The notes below the pieces were generated by a model. The model searched no databases, was not told the origin of the DNA, and was given only the letters and a program-made list of their open reading frames with translations. From Bathymodiolus brooksi (Eukaryota > Mollusca > Bivalvia > Mytilida > Modiolidae), in NCBI GenBank assembly GCA_963680875.1, contig OY804579.1, positions 33,775,804 through 33,839,803 of the forward strand: DNA of 64,000 nt, given 5' to 3'. Every line of letters starts with the position of its first letter. Position 1 is the first letter of the stretch. Positions 15,016 to 30,300 of this stretch are shown in pieces. The position numbers and the translations under genes are program-made.

Positions 15016-18000
15016 TCAATAGTAGAACCCCCAGTAGACACATAAACACCATGACCACAACATAGTCTTCCCATAATAATCCAGTAGAAGAGCCACCAGT
15101 AGACATATAGACATCATGACCACAACATAGTGTTCACATAATAATCCAGTAGTAGAACCCCCCGTAGACACATAGACAACATGAACACAATACAGTCTTC
15201 CCATAATAATCCAGTAGTAGAGCCTCCAGTAGACACATAGACACCATGACCACAATACAGTCTTCCCATAATAATCCAGTAGTAGAGCCCCCAGTAGACA
15301 CATAGACACCATGACCACAACATAGTCTTCCCATAATAATCCAGTAGTAGAGCCCCCAGTAGACACATAGACACCATGACCACAACATAGTCTTCCCATA
15401 ATAATCCAGTAGAAAATCCCCAAGTAGACACATAGACACCTTGACCACAACAGTCTTCCCATAATTATCCAGTAGTAAAACCCCCATTAGACACATAGAC
15501 ACCATGATCACAACAGTCTTCCCATAATAATCCAGTAAAAGAGCCCCCAGTAGACACATAGACACCATGACCACAACACAGTCTTCCCATAATAATCCAG
15601 TAGAAGAGCCCCCAGTAGACACATAGACACCATGACCACAATACAGTCTTCCCATAATATTCCAGTAGTAGAGCCCCCAGTAGACACATAGACACCATGA
15701 CCACAACATAGTCTTCCATTAATAATCCAGTAGTAGAGCCCCCAGTAGTCACATAGACACCATGACCACAACACAGTCTTCCCATAATAATCCAGTAGTA
15801 GAGCCCTCAGTAGACACATAGACACCATGACCACAACATAGTCTTCCCATAATATTCCAGTAGTAGAGACCCAGTAGACACATAGACACCAAGACCACAA
15901 CAGACTTCCCATAATAATCCAGTAGAAGAGTCCCCAGTAGACACATAGGCACCATGACCACAACACAGTCTTCCCATAATAATCCAGTAGTAGAGCCCCC
16001 AGTAGACACATTGACACCATGACCACAATATAGTCTTCCCATAATAATCCAATAGTAGAACCCTCAGTAGACACATAAACACCATGACCACAACATAGTC
16101 TTCCCATAATAATCCAGTAGAAGAGCCACCAGTAGACATATAGACACCATGACCACAACATAGTCTTCACATAATAATCCAGTAGTAGAACCCCCCGTAG
16201 ACACATAGACAACATGAACACAATACAGTCTTCCCATAATAATCCAGTAGTAGAGCCTCCAGTAGACACATAGACACCATGACCACAATACAGTCTTCCC
16301 ATAATAATCCAGTAGTAGAGCCCCCAGTAGAAAAATAGACACCATGACCACAACATAGTCTTCCCATAATAATCCAGTAGTAGAGCCCCCAGTAGACACA
16401 TAGACACCATGACCACAACATAGTCTTCCCATAATAATCCAGTAGAAAATCCCCAAGTAGACACATAGACACCATGACCACAACAGTCTTCCCATAATTA
16501 TCCAGTAGTAAAACCCCCATTAGACACATAGACACCATGATCACAACAGTCTTCCCATAATAATCCAGTAAAAGAGCCCCCAGTAGACACATAGACACCA
16601 TGACCGCAACACAGTCTTCCCAAAATAATCCAGTAGAAGAGCCCCCAGTAGACACATAGATACCATGACCACAATACAGTCTTCCCATAATAATCCAGTA
16701 GTAGAGCCCCCAGTAGACACATAGACACCATGACCACAACATAGTCTTCCCATAATAATCCAGTAGAAGAGCCCCCAGTAGTCACATAGACACCATGACC
16801 ACAACACATTCTTCCCATAATAATCCAGTAGTAGAGCCCTCAGTAGACATATAGACACCATGACCACAACATAGTCTTCTCATAATATTCCAGTATTAGA
16901 GACCCAGTAGACACATAGACACCAAGACCACAACATAGACTTCCCATAATAATCCAGTAGAAGAGTCCCCAGTAGACACATAGGCACCATGACCACATCA
17001 CAGTCTTCCCATAATAATCCAGTAGTAGAGCCCCCAGTAGACACATTGACACCATGACCACAACATAGTCTTCCCATAATAATCCAGTAGTAGAGCCCCA
17101 AGTAGACACATAGACACCATGACCACAACATAGTCTTCCCATAATAATCCAATAGTAGAGCCCCCCAGTAGACACATAAACACCATGACCACAACATAGT
17201 CTTCCCATAATAATCCAGTAGAAGAGCCCCCAGTAGACACATAGACACCATGACCACAATACAGTCTTCCCATAATAATCCAGTAGTAGAGCCCCCAGTA
17301 GAAACATAGACACCATGACCACAACATAGTTTTCACATAATAATCCAGTAGTAGAGCCCCCAGTAGACACATGGACACCATGACCACAATACAGTCTTCC
17401 CATAATAATCCAGTAGTAGAGCCCCCAGTAGACACATAGACACCATGACCACAACATAGTCTTCCCATAATAATCCAGTAGTAGAGCCCCCAGTAGACAC
17501 ATAGACACCATGACCACAACACATTCTTCCCATAATAATCCAATAGTAGAGCCCTCAGTAGACATATAGACACCATGACCACAACATAGTCTTCTCATAA
17601 TATTCCAGTAGTAGAGACCCAGTAGACACATAGACACCAAGACCACAACATAGACTTCCCATAATAATCCAGTAGAAGAGTCCCCAGTAGACACATAGGC
17701 ACCATGACCACAACACAGTCTTCCCATAATAATCCAGTAGTAGAGCCCCCAGTAGACACATTGACACCATGACCACAACATAGTCTTCCCATAATAATCC
17801 AGTAGTAGAGCCCCAAGTAGACACATAGACACCATGACCACAACATAGTCTTCCCATAATAATCCAATAGTAGAGCCCCCCAGTAGACACATAAACACCA
17901 TGACCACAACATAGTCTTCCCATAATAATCCAGTAGAAGAGCCCCCAGTAGACACATAGACAACATGACCACAATACAGTCTTCCCATAATAATCCAGTA

Positions 18001-21000
18001 GTAGAGCCCCCAGAATACACATAGACACCATGACCACAACATAGTCTTCCCATAATACTCCAGTAGAAAATCCCCCAGTAGACACATAGACACCATGATC
18101 ACAACATAGTCTTCCCATAATAATACAGTAGAAGATCCCCAGTAGAAACATAGACACTATGACCACAACACAGTCTTCCCATAATAATCCAGTAGAAGAG
18201 CCCCCAGTAGAAACATAGACACCATGACCACAACATAGTCTTCACATAATAATCCAGTAGAAGAGCCCCCAGTAGACACATAGACACCATGACCACAATA
18301 CAGTCTTCCCATAATAATCCAGTAGTAGAGCCCCCAGTAGAAACATAGACACCATGACCACAACGTAGTCTTCCCATAATAATCCAGTAGTAGAGCCCCC
18401 CAGTAGACACATAGACACCATGACCACAACATAGTCTTACCATAATAATCCAGTAGTAGAGCCCACAGTAGTCACATAGACACCATGACCACAACATAGT
18501 CTTCCCATAATAATCCAGTAGAAGAGCCCCCTGTAGACACATAGACACCATGACCACAACACAGTCTTCCCACAATAATCCAGTAGAAGAGCCCCCAGTA
18601 GACACATAGACACCATGACCACAATACAGTCTTCCCATAATAATCCAGTAGTAGAGCCCCCAGTAGACACATAGACAACATGACCACAACATAGTCTTCC
18701 CATAATAATCCAGTAGAAGAGCCCTCAGTAGACACATAGAAACCATGACCACAACACAGTCTTCCCATAATAATCCAGTAGAAGAGCCCCCAGTAGACAC
18801 ATAGATACCATGACCAAAATACAGTCTTCCCATAATAATCCAGTAGTAGAGCCCCCAGTAGACACATAAACACCATGACCACAACATAGTCTTCCCATAA
18901 TAATCCAGTAGTAGAGCCCCCAGTAGACACATAGATACCTTGACCACAACAGAGTCCTCCCATAATACTCCAGTAGTAGAGCCCCCAGTAGACACATAGA
19001 CACCATGACCACAACATAGTCTTCTCATAATAATCCAGTAGTAGAGCCCGCAGTAGACACATAGACACCATGACCACAACACAGTCTTCCCATAATAATC
19101 CAGTAGAAGAGCCACCAGTAGACACATAGACACCATGACCACAACATAGTCTTCCCATAATAATCCAGTAGTAGAGCCCCCAGTAGACACATAGACACCT
19201 TGACCACAACACAGTCCTCCCATAATACTCCAGTAGTAGAGCCCCCAGTAGACACATAGACACCATGACCACAACATAGTCTTCTCATAATAATCCAGTA
19301 GTAGAGCCCGCAGTAGACACATAGACACCATGACCACAACACAGTCTTCCCATAATAATCCAGTAGAAGAGCCACCAGTAGACACATAGACACCATGACC
19401 ACAACATAGTCTTCCCATAATAATCCAGTAGTAGAGCCCCCAGTAGACACATAGACACCTTGACCACAGCACAGTCTTCCCATAATAATCCAGTAGAAGA
19501 ACCCCCAGTACATATATAGACACCATATCCAAAACATAGTCTTCCCATAATAATCCAGAAGTAGAGCCCCCAGGAGACACATAGACAACATGACAACATA
19601 GACTTCCCATAATAATCCAGTAGTAGAGCCTTAAGTAGAAGCATACACACCATGACCACAACATAGTCTTCACATAATAATCCAGTAGAAGAGCCACCAG
19701 TAGACATATAGACACCATGACCACAACATAGTCTTCACATAATAATCCAGTAGTAGAGCCCCCCGTAGACACATAGACAACATGTACACAATACAGTCTT
19801 CCCATAATAATCCAGTAGTAGAGCCCCCAGTAGACACATAGACACCATGACCACAATACAGTCTTCCCATAATAATCCAGTAGTAGAGCCCCCAGTAGAC
19901 ACATAGACACCATGACCACAACATAGTCTTCCCATAATAATCCAGTAGTAGAGCCCCCAGTAGACACATAGACACCATGACCACAACATAGTCTTCCCAT
20001 AATAATCCAGTAGAAAATCCCCAAGTAGACACATAGACACCATGACCACAACAGTCTTCCCATAATTATCCAGTAGTAAAACCCCCATTAGACACATAGA
20101 CACCATGATCACAACAGTCTTCCCATAATAATCCAGTAAAAGAGCCCCCCGTAGACACATAGACACCATGACCACAATACAGTCTTCCCATAATAATCCA
20201 GTAGTAGAGCCCCCAGTAGACACATAGACACCATGACCACAACATAGTCTTCCCATAATAATCCAGTAGTAGAGCCCCCAGTAGTCACATAGACACCATG
20301 ACCACAACACAGTCTTCCCATAATAATCCAGTAGTAGAGCCCTCAGTAGACACATAGACACCATGACCACAACATAGTCTTCCCATAATATTCCAGTAGT
20401 AGAGACCCAGTAGACACATAGACACCAAGACCACAACATAGACTTTCCATAATAATCCAGTAGAAGAGTCCCCAGTAGACACATAGGCACCATGACCACA
20501 ACACAGTCTTCCCATAATAATCCAGCAGTACAGCCCCGAGTAGACACATTGACACCATGACCACAACATAGTCTTCCCATAATAATCCAGTAGTAGAGCC
20601 CCAAGTAGACACATAGACACCATGACCACAACATAGTCTTCCCATAATAATCCAATAGTAGAGCCCCCAGTAGACACATAAACACCATGACCACAACATA
20701 GTCTTCCCATAATAATCCAGTAGAAGAGCCCCCAGTAGACACATAGACACCATGACCACAATACAGTCTTCCCATAATAATCCAGTAGTAGAGCACCCAG
20801 TAGACACATAGACAACATGACCACAACATAGTCTTCCCATAATAATCCAGTAGAAGAGCCCTCAGTAGACACATAGACACCATGACCACAACACAGTCTT
20901 CCCATAATAATCCAGTAGAAGAGCCCCCAGTAGACACATAGATACCATGACCAAAATACAGTCTTCCCATAATAATCCAGTAGTAGAGCCCCCAGTAGAC

Positions 21001-22252
21001 ACATAAACACCATGACCACAACATAGTCTTCCCATAATAATCCAGTAGTAGAGCCCCCAGTAGACACATAGATACCTTGACCACAACACAGTCCTCCCAT
21101 AATAATCCAGTAGTAGAGCCCCCAGTAGACACATAGACACCATGACCACAACATAGTCTTCTCATAATAATCCAGTAGTAGAGCCCGCAGTAGACACATA
21201 GACACCATGACCACAACACAGTCTTCCCATAATAATCCAGTAGAAGAGCCACCAGTAGACACATAGACACCATGACCACAACATAGTCTTCCCATAATAA
21301 TCCAGTAGTAGAGCCCCCAGTAGACACATAGACACCTTGACCACAGCACAGTCTTCCCATAATAATCCAGTAGAAGAACCCCCAGTACACATATAGACAC
21401 CATGTCCACAACATAGTCTTCCCATAATAATCCAGAAGTAGAGCCCCCAGGAGACACATAGACAACATGACAACATAGACTTCCCATAATAATCCAGTAG
21501 TAGAGCCTTAAGTAGAAGCATACACACCATGACCACAACATAGTCTTCCCATAATAATTCAATAGTAGAACCCCCAGTAGACACATAAACACCATGACCA
21601 CAACATAGTCTTCCCATAATAATCCAGTAGAAGAGCCACCAGTAGACATATAGACATCATGACCACAACATAGTGTTCACATAATAATCCAGTAGTAGAA
21701 CCCCCCGTAGACACATAGACAACATGAACACAATACAGTCTTCCCATAATAATCCAGTAGTAGAGCCTCCAGTAGACACATAGACACCATGACCACAATA
21801 CAGTCTTCCCATAATAATCCAGTAGTAGAGCCCCCAGTAGACACATAGACACCATGACCACAACATAGTCTTCCCATAATAATCCAGTAGTAGAGCCCCC
21901 AGTAGACACATAGACACCATGACCACAACATAGTCTTCCCATAATAATCCAGTAGAAAATCCCCAAGTAGACACATAGACACCTTGACCACAACAGTCTT
22001 CCCATAATTATCCAGTAGTAAAACCCCCATTAGACACATAGACACCATGATCACAACAGTCTTCCCATAATAATCCAGTAAAAGAGCCCCCAGTAGACAC
22101 ATAGACACCATGACCACAACACAGTCTTCCCATAATAATCCAGTAGAAGAGCCCCCAGTAGACACATAGACACCATGACCACAATACAGTCTTCCCATAA
22201 TAATCCAGTAGTAGAGCCCCCAGTAGACACATAGACACCATGACCACAACAT
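15016..22252. repeat. Long-range duplication in the 65 bp array (shift 6543 bp)
   Basis: 15016-15709 recurs at 21559-22252, shifted by 6543 bp, and 13865-14362 recurs at 20343-20840 (shift 6478, one 65 bp unit fewer). Roughly 13.9-15.9 kb and 20.3-22.4 kb are therefore copies of one multi-kilobase segment that differ by insertion or loss of whole monomers. Part of the same material occurs again near 22.9-24.4 kb (16167-16742 recurs at 23806-24381, shift 7639). Confidence 0.8.
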
Positions 22253-25200
22253 AGTCTTCCATTAATAATCCAGTAGTAGAGCCCCCAGTAGTCACATAGA
22301 CACCATGACCACAACACAGTCTTCCCATAATAATCCAGTAGTAGAGCCCTCAGTAGACACATAGACACCATGACCACAACATAGTCTTCCCATAATATTC
22401 CAGTAGTAGAGACCCCAGTAGACACATAGATACCTTGACCACAACACAGTCCTCCCATAATAATCCAGTAGTAGAGCCCCCAGTAGACACATAGACACCA
22501 TGACCACAACATAGTCTTCTCATAATAATCCAGTAGTAGAGCCCGCAGTAGACACATAGACACCATGACCACAACACAGTCTTCCCATAATAATCCAGTA
22601 GAAGAGCCACCAGTAGACACATAGACACCATGACCACAACATAGTCTTCCCATAATAATCCAGTAGTAGAGCCCCCAGTAGACACATAGACACCTTGACC
22701 ACAGCACAGTCTTCCCATAATAATCCAGTAGAAGAACCCCCAGTACACATATAGACACCATGTCCACAACATAGTCTTCCCATAATAATCCAGAAGTAGA
22801 GCCCCCAGGAGACACATAGACAACATGACAACATAGACTTCCCATAATAATCCAGTAGTAGAGCCTTAAGTAGAAGCATACACACCATGACCACAACATA
22901 GTCTTCCCATAATAATTCAATAGTAGAACCCCCAGTAGACACATAAACACCATGACCACAACATAGTCTTCCCATAATAATCCAGTAGAAGAGCCACCAG
23001 TAGACATATAGACATCATGACCACAACATAGTGTTCACATAATAATCCAGTAGTAGAACCCCCCGTAGACACATAGACAACATGAACACAATACAGTCTT
23101 CCCATAATAATCCAGTAGTAGAGCCTCCAGTAGACACATAGACACCATGACCACAATACAGTCTTCCCATAATAATCCAGTAGTAGAGCCCCCAGTAGAC
23201 ACATAGACACCATGACCACAACATAGTCTTCCCATAATAATCCAGTAGTAGAGCCCCCAGTAGACACATAGACACCATGACCACAACAGTCTTCTCATAA
23301 TAATCCAGTAGAAAATCCCCAAGTAGACACATAGACACCTTGACCACAACAGTCTTCCCATAATTATCCAGTAGTAAAACCCCCATTAGACACATAGACA
23401 CCATGATCACAACAGTCTTCCCATAATAATCCAGTAAAAGAGCCCCCAGTAGACACATAGACACCATGACCACAACATAGTCTTCCCATAATATTCCAGT
23501 AGTAGAGACCCAGTAGACACATAGACACCAAGACCACAACAGACTTCCCATAATAATCCAGTAGAAGAGTCCCCAGTAGACACATAGGCACCATGACCAC
23601 AACACAGTCTTCCCATAATAATCCAGTAGTAGAGCCCCCAGTAGACACATTGACACCATGACCACAATATAGTCTTCCCATAATAATCCAATAGTAGAAC
23701 CCTCAGTAGACACATAAACACCATGACCACAACATAGTCTTCCCATAATAATCCAGTAGAAGAGCCACCAGTAGACATATAGACACCATGACCACAACAT
23801 AGTCTTCACATAATAATCCAGTAGTAGAACCCCCCGTAGACACATAGACAACATGAACACAATACAGTCTTCCCATAATAATCCAGTAGTAGAGCCTCCA
23901 GTAGACACATAGACACCATGACCACAATACAGTCTTCCCATAATAATCCAGTAGTAGAGCCCCCAGTAGAAACATAGACACCATGACCACAACATAGTCT
24001 TCCCATAATAATCCAGTAGTAGAGCCCCCAGTAGACACATAGACACCATGACCACAACATAGTCTTCCCATAATAATCCAGTAGAAAATCCCCAAGTAGA
24101 CACATAGACACCATGACCACAACAGTCTTCCCATAATTATCCAGTAGTAAAACCCCCATTAGACACATAGACACCATGATCACAACAGTCTTCCCATAAT
24201 AATCCAGTAAAAGAGCCCCCAGTAGACACATAGACACCATGACCGCAACACAGTCTTCCCATAATAATCCAGTAGAAGAGCCCCCAGTAGACACATAGAC
24301 ACCATGACCACAATACAGTCTTCCCATAATAATCCAGTAGTAGAGCCCCCAGTAGACACATAGACACCATGACCACAACATAGTCTTCCCATAATAATCC
24401 AGTAGTAGAGCCCCCAGTAGTCACATAGACACCATGACCACAACACATTCTTCCCATAATAATCCAGTAGTAGAGCCCTCAGTAGACATATAGACACCAT
24501 GACCACAACATAGTCTTCTCATAATATTCCAGTATTAGAGACCCAGTAGACACATAGACACCAAGACCACAACATAGACTTCCCATAATAATCCAGTAGA
24601 AGAGTCCCCAGTAGACACATAGGCACCATGACCACAACACAGTCTTCCCATAATAATCCAGTAGTAGAGCCCCCAGTAGACACATTGACACCATGACCAC
24701 AACATAGTCTTCCCATAATAATCCAGTAGTAGAGCCCCAAGTTGACACATAGACACCATGACCACAACATAGTCTTTCCATAATAATCCAATAGTAGAGC
24801 CCCCCAGTAGACACATAAACACCATGACCACAACATAGTCTTCCCATAATAATCCAGTAGAAGAGCCCCCAGTAGACACATAGACAACATGACCACAATA
24901 CAGTCTTCCCATAATAATCCAGTAGTAGAGCCCCCAGAATACACATAGACACCATGACCACAACATAGTCTTCCCATAATAATCCAGTAGAAAATCCCCC
25001 AGTAGACACATAGACACCATGATCACAACATAGTCTTCCCATAATAATACAGTAGAAGATCCCCAGTAGAAACATAGACACCATGACCACAACACAGTCT
25101 TCCCATAATAATCCAGTAGAAGAGCCCCCAGTAGAAACATAGACACCATGACCACAACATAATCTTCCCATAATAATCCAGTAGAAGAGCCCCCAGTAGA

Positions 25201-26239
25201 CACATAGACACCATGACCACAATACAGTCTTCACATAATAATCCAGTAGTAGAGCCCCCAGTAGAAACATAGACACCATGACCACAACATAGTTTTCCCA
25301 TAATAATCCAGTAGTAGAGCCCCCTGTAGACACAGACACCATGACCACAACGTAGTCTTCCCATAATAATCCAGTAGTAGAGCCCCCCAGTAGACACATA
25401 GACACCATGACCACAACATAGTCTTCTCGTAATAATCCAGTAGTAGAGCCCACAGTAGTCACATAGACACCATGACCACAACATAGTCTTCCCATAATAA
25501 TCCAGTAGAAGAGCCCCCTGTAGACACATAGACACCATGACCACAACACAGTCTTCCCACAATAATCCAGTAGAAGAGCCCCCAGTAGACACATAGACAC
25601 CATGACCACAATACAGTCTTCCCATAATAATCCAGTAGTAGAGCCCCCAGTAGACACATAGACAACATGACCACAACATAGTCTTCCCATAATAATCCAG
25701 TAGAAGAGCCCTCAGTAGACACATAGAAACCATGACCACAACACAGTCCTCCCATAATAATCCAGTAGTAGAGCCCCCAGTATACACATAGACACCATGA
25801 CCACAACATAGTCTTCTCATAATAATCCAGTAGTAGAGCCCGCAGTAGACACATAGACACCATGACCACAACACAGTCTTCCCATAATAATCCAGTAGAA
25901 GAGCCACCAGTAGACACATAGACACCATGACCACAACATAGTCTTCCCATAATAATCCAGTAGTAGAGCCCCCAGTAGACACATAGACACCTTGACCACA
26001 GCACAGTCTTCCCATAATAATCCAGTAGAAGAACCCCCAGTACACATATAGACACCATATCCACAACATAGTCTTCCCATAATAATCCAGAAGTAGAGCC
26101 CCCAGGAGACACATAGACAACATGACAACATAGACTTCCCATAATAATCCAGTAGTAGAGCCTTAAGTAGAAGCATACACACCATGACCACAACATAGTC
26201 TTCCCATAATAATCCAGTAGAAGAGCCACCAGTAGACAT
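16880..26239. repeat. Third and fourth copies of the 3.1 kb higher-order block
   Basis: The block seen at 7356-9208 recurs at 17595-19707 (shift 10239 up to about 19012, then 10499, a gain of four monomers). It recurs again around 24519-26239, where 17595-18053 matches 24519-24977 and 19285-19707 matches 25817-26239. Variants within the block keep their order. With the two tandem copies at 6.3-12.3 kb this makes at least four dispersed copies in one array. Confidence 0.8.
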
Positions 26240-27302
26240 ATAGACACCATGACCACAACATAGTCTTCACATAATAATCCAGTAGTAGAGCCCCCAGTAG
26301 ACACATAGACAACATGAACACAATACAGTCTTCCCATAATAATCCAGTAGTAGAGCGCCCAGTAGACACATAGACACCATGACCACAATACAGTCTTCCC
26401 ATAATAATCCAGTAGTAGAGACCCCAGTAGACACATAGACACCATGACCACAACATAGTCTTCCCATAATAATCCAGTAGAAAATCCCCAAGTAGACACA
26501 TAGACACCATGACCACAACAGTCTTCCCATAATTATCCAGTAGTAAAACCCCCATTAGACACATAGACACCATGATCACAACAGTCTTCCCATAATAATC
26601 CAGTAAAAGAGCCCCCAGTAGACACATAGACACCATGACCACAATACAGTCTTCCCATAATAATCCAGTAGTAGAGCCCCCAGTAGACACATAGACACCA
26701 TGACCACAACATAGTCTTCCCATAATAATCCAGTAGTAGAGCCCCCAGTAGTCACATAGACACCATGACCACAACACAGTCTTCCCATAATAATCCAGTA
26801 GTAGAGCCCTCAGTAGACACATAGACACCATGACCACAACATAGTCTTCCCATAATATTCCAGTAGTAGAGACCCAGTAGACACATAGACACCAAGACCA
26901 CAACATAGACTTTCCATAATAATCCAGTAGAAGAGTCCCCAGTAGACACATAGGCACCATGACCACAACACAGTCTTCCCATAATAATCCAGTAGTACAG
27001 CCCCGAGTAGACACATTGACACCATGACCACAACATAGTCTTCCCATAATAATCCAGTAGTAGAGCCCCAAGTAGACACATAGACACCATGACCACAACA
27101 TAGTCTTCCCATAATAATCCAATAGTAGAGCCCCCAGTAGACACATAAACACCATGACCACAACATAGTCTTCCCATAATAATCCAGTAGAAGAGCCCCC
27201 AGTAGACACATAGACAACATGACCACAATACAGTCTTCCCATAATAATCCAGTAGTAGATCCCCCAGAATACACATAGACACCATGACCACAACATAGTC
27301 TT

Positions 27303-30300
27303 CCTATAATTATCCAGTAGAAAATCCCCCAGTAGACACATAGACACCATGATCACAACATAGTCTTCCCATAATAATCCAGTAGAAGATCCCCCAGTAG
27401 AAACATAGACACCATGACCACAACACAGTCTTCCCATAATAATCCAGTAGAAGAGCCCCCAGTAGACACATAGACACCATGACCACAACACAGTCTTCCC
27501 ATAATAATCCAGTAGTAGAGCCCCCAGTTGAAACATAGACACCATGACCACAACATAGTTTTCCCATAATAATCCAGTAGTAGAGCCCCCTGTAGACACA
27601 TAGACACCATGACCACAACGTAGTCTTCCCATAATAATCCAGTAGTAGAGCCCCCCAGTAGACACATAGACACCATGACCACAACATAGTCTTCCCATAA
27701 TAATCCAGTAGTAGAGCCCACATTAGTCACATAGACACCATGACCACAACACAGTCTTCCCATAATAATCCAGTAGTAGAACCAAGAGTAGACACATAGA
27801 CACCATGACCACAACATAGTCTTCCCATAATATTCCAGTAGTAGAGCCCCCAGTAGAAACATAGACACCAAGAACACAACATAGTCTTCCCATAATAATC
27901 CAGTAGAAGAGCCCCCAGTAGACACATATACACCATGACCACAACACAGTCTTCCCATAATAATCCAGTAGTAGAGCCCCCAGTAGAAACATAGACACCA
28001 TGACCACAACATAGTCTTCCCATAATAATCCAGTAGAAGAGCCCCCAGTAGAAACATAGACACCATGACCATAACATATTCTTCCTATAATAATCCAGTA
28101 GTAGAGTGCCCAATAGACAATTATACACCATGACCACAACACAGTCTTCCCATAATAATCCAGTAGTAGAGCCCCCAGTAGACACATAGACACCATGACC
28201 ACAACATAGTCTTCCCATAATAATCCAGTAGAAGATCCCCCAGTGGAAACATAGACACCATGACCACAACATAGTCTTCCCATAATAATCCAGTAGTAGA
28301 GCCCTAAGTAGACACATAGACAACATGACCACAACATAGTCTTCCAATAATAATCCAGTAGTAGAGCCCCCAGTAGACACATAGACAACATGACCACAAC
28401 ATAGTCTTCCCATAATAATCCAGTAGTAGAGCCCCCAGTAGACACATACACACCTTGACCACAACACAGTCTTCCCATAATATTCCAGTAGAATTGCCCC
28501 CAGTAGACACATAGACACCATGACCACAACAGTATTCCCATAATAATCCAGTAGTAGAGCCCCCAGTAGAAACATAGACACCATGACCACAACATAGTCT
28601 TCCCATAATAATCCAGTAGTAGAGCCACCAGTAGACAAATAGACACTATGACCACAACATAGTCTTCACATAATAATCCAGTAGAAGAGCCCCCAGTAGA
28701 AACATAGACACCATGACCACAACATAGTCTTCCCATAATAATCCAGTAGAAGAGCCCCCAGTAGACACATAGACACCATGACCACAATACAGTCTTCCCA
28801 TAATAATCCAGTAGTAGAGCCCCCAGTAGAAACATAGACACCATGACCACAACATAGTTTTCCCATAATAATCCAGTAGTAGAGCCCCCTGTAGACACAT
28901 AGACACCATGACCACAACATAGTCTTTCCATAATAATCCAGTAGTAGAGCCCCCCAGTAGACACATAGAAACCATGACCACAACATAGTCTTCGCATAAT
29001 AATCCAGTAGTAGAGCCCACAGTAGTCACATAGACACCATGACCACAACATAGTCTTCCCATAATAATCCAGTAGTAGAGCCTCCAGTAGACACATAGAC
29101 ACCATGACCACAACACAGTCTTCCCATAATAATCCAGTAGAAGAGCCCCCTGTAGACACATAGACACCATGACCACAACACAGTCTTCCCACAATAATCC
29201 AGTAGAAGAGCCCCCAGTAGACACATAGACACCATGACCACAATACAGTCTTCCCATAATAATCCAGTAGTAGAGCCCCCAGTAGAAACATAGACAACAT
29301 GACCACAACATAGTCTTCCCATAATAATCCAGTAGAAGAGCCCCCAGTAGACACATAGACACCATGACCACAACACAGTCTTCCCATAATAATCCAGTAG
29401 AAGAGCCCCCAGTAGACACATAGATACCATGACCAAAATACAGTCTTCCCATAATAATCCAGTAGTAGAGCCCCCAGTAGACACATAAACACCATGACCA
29501 CAACATAGTCTTCCCATAATAATCCAGTAACAGAGCCCCCAGTAGACACATAGATACCTTGACCACAACACAGTCCTCCCATAATAATCCAGTAGTAGAG
29601 CCCCCAGTAGACACATAGACACCATGACCACAACATAGTCTTCTCATAATAATCCAGTAGTAGAGCCCGCAGTAGACACATAGACACCATGACCACAACA
29701 CAGTCTTCACATAATAATCCAGTAGAAGAGCCACCAGTAGACACATAGACACCATGACCACAACATAGTCTTCCCATAATAATCCAGTAGTAGAGCCCCC
29801 AGTAGACACATAGACCACAGCACAGTCTTCCCATAATAATCCAGTAGAAGAACCCCCAGTACACATATAGACACCATCTCCACAACATAGTCTTCCTATA
29901 ATAATCCAGAAGTAGAGCCCCCAGGAGACACATAGACAACATGACAACATAGACTTCCCATAATAATCCAGTAGTAGAGCCTTAAGTAGAAGCATACACA
30001 CCATGACCACAACATAGTCTTCCCATAATAATCCAATAGTAGAACCCCCAGTAGACACATAAACACCATGACCACAACATAGTCTTCCCATAATAATCCA
30101 GTAGAAAAGCCACCAGTAGACATATAGACACCATGACCACAACATAGTCTTCACATAATAATCCAGTAGTAGAGCCCCCCATAGACACATAGACAACATG
30201 AACACAATACAGTCTTCCCATAATAATCCAGTAGTAGAGCCTCCAGTAGACACATAGACACCATGACCACAATACAGTCTTCCCATAATAATCCAGTAGT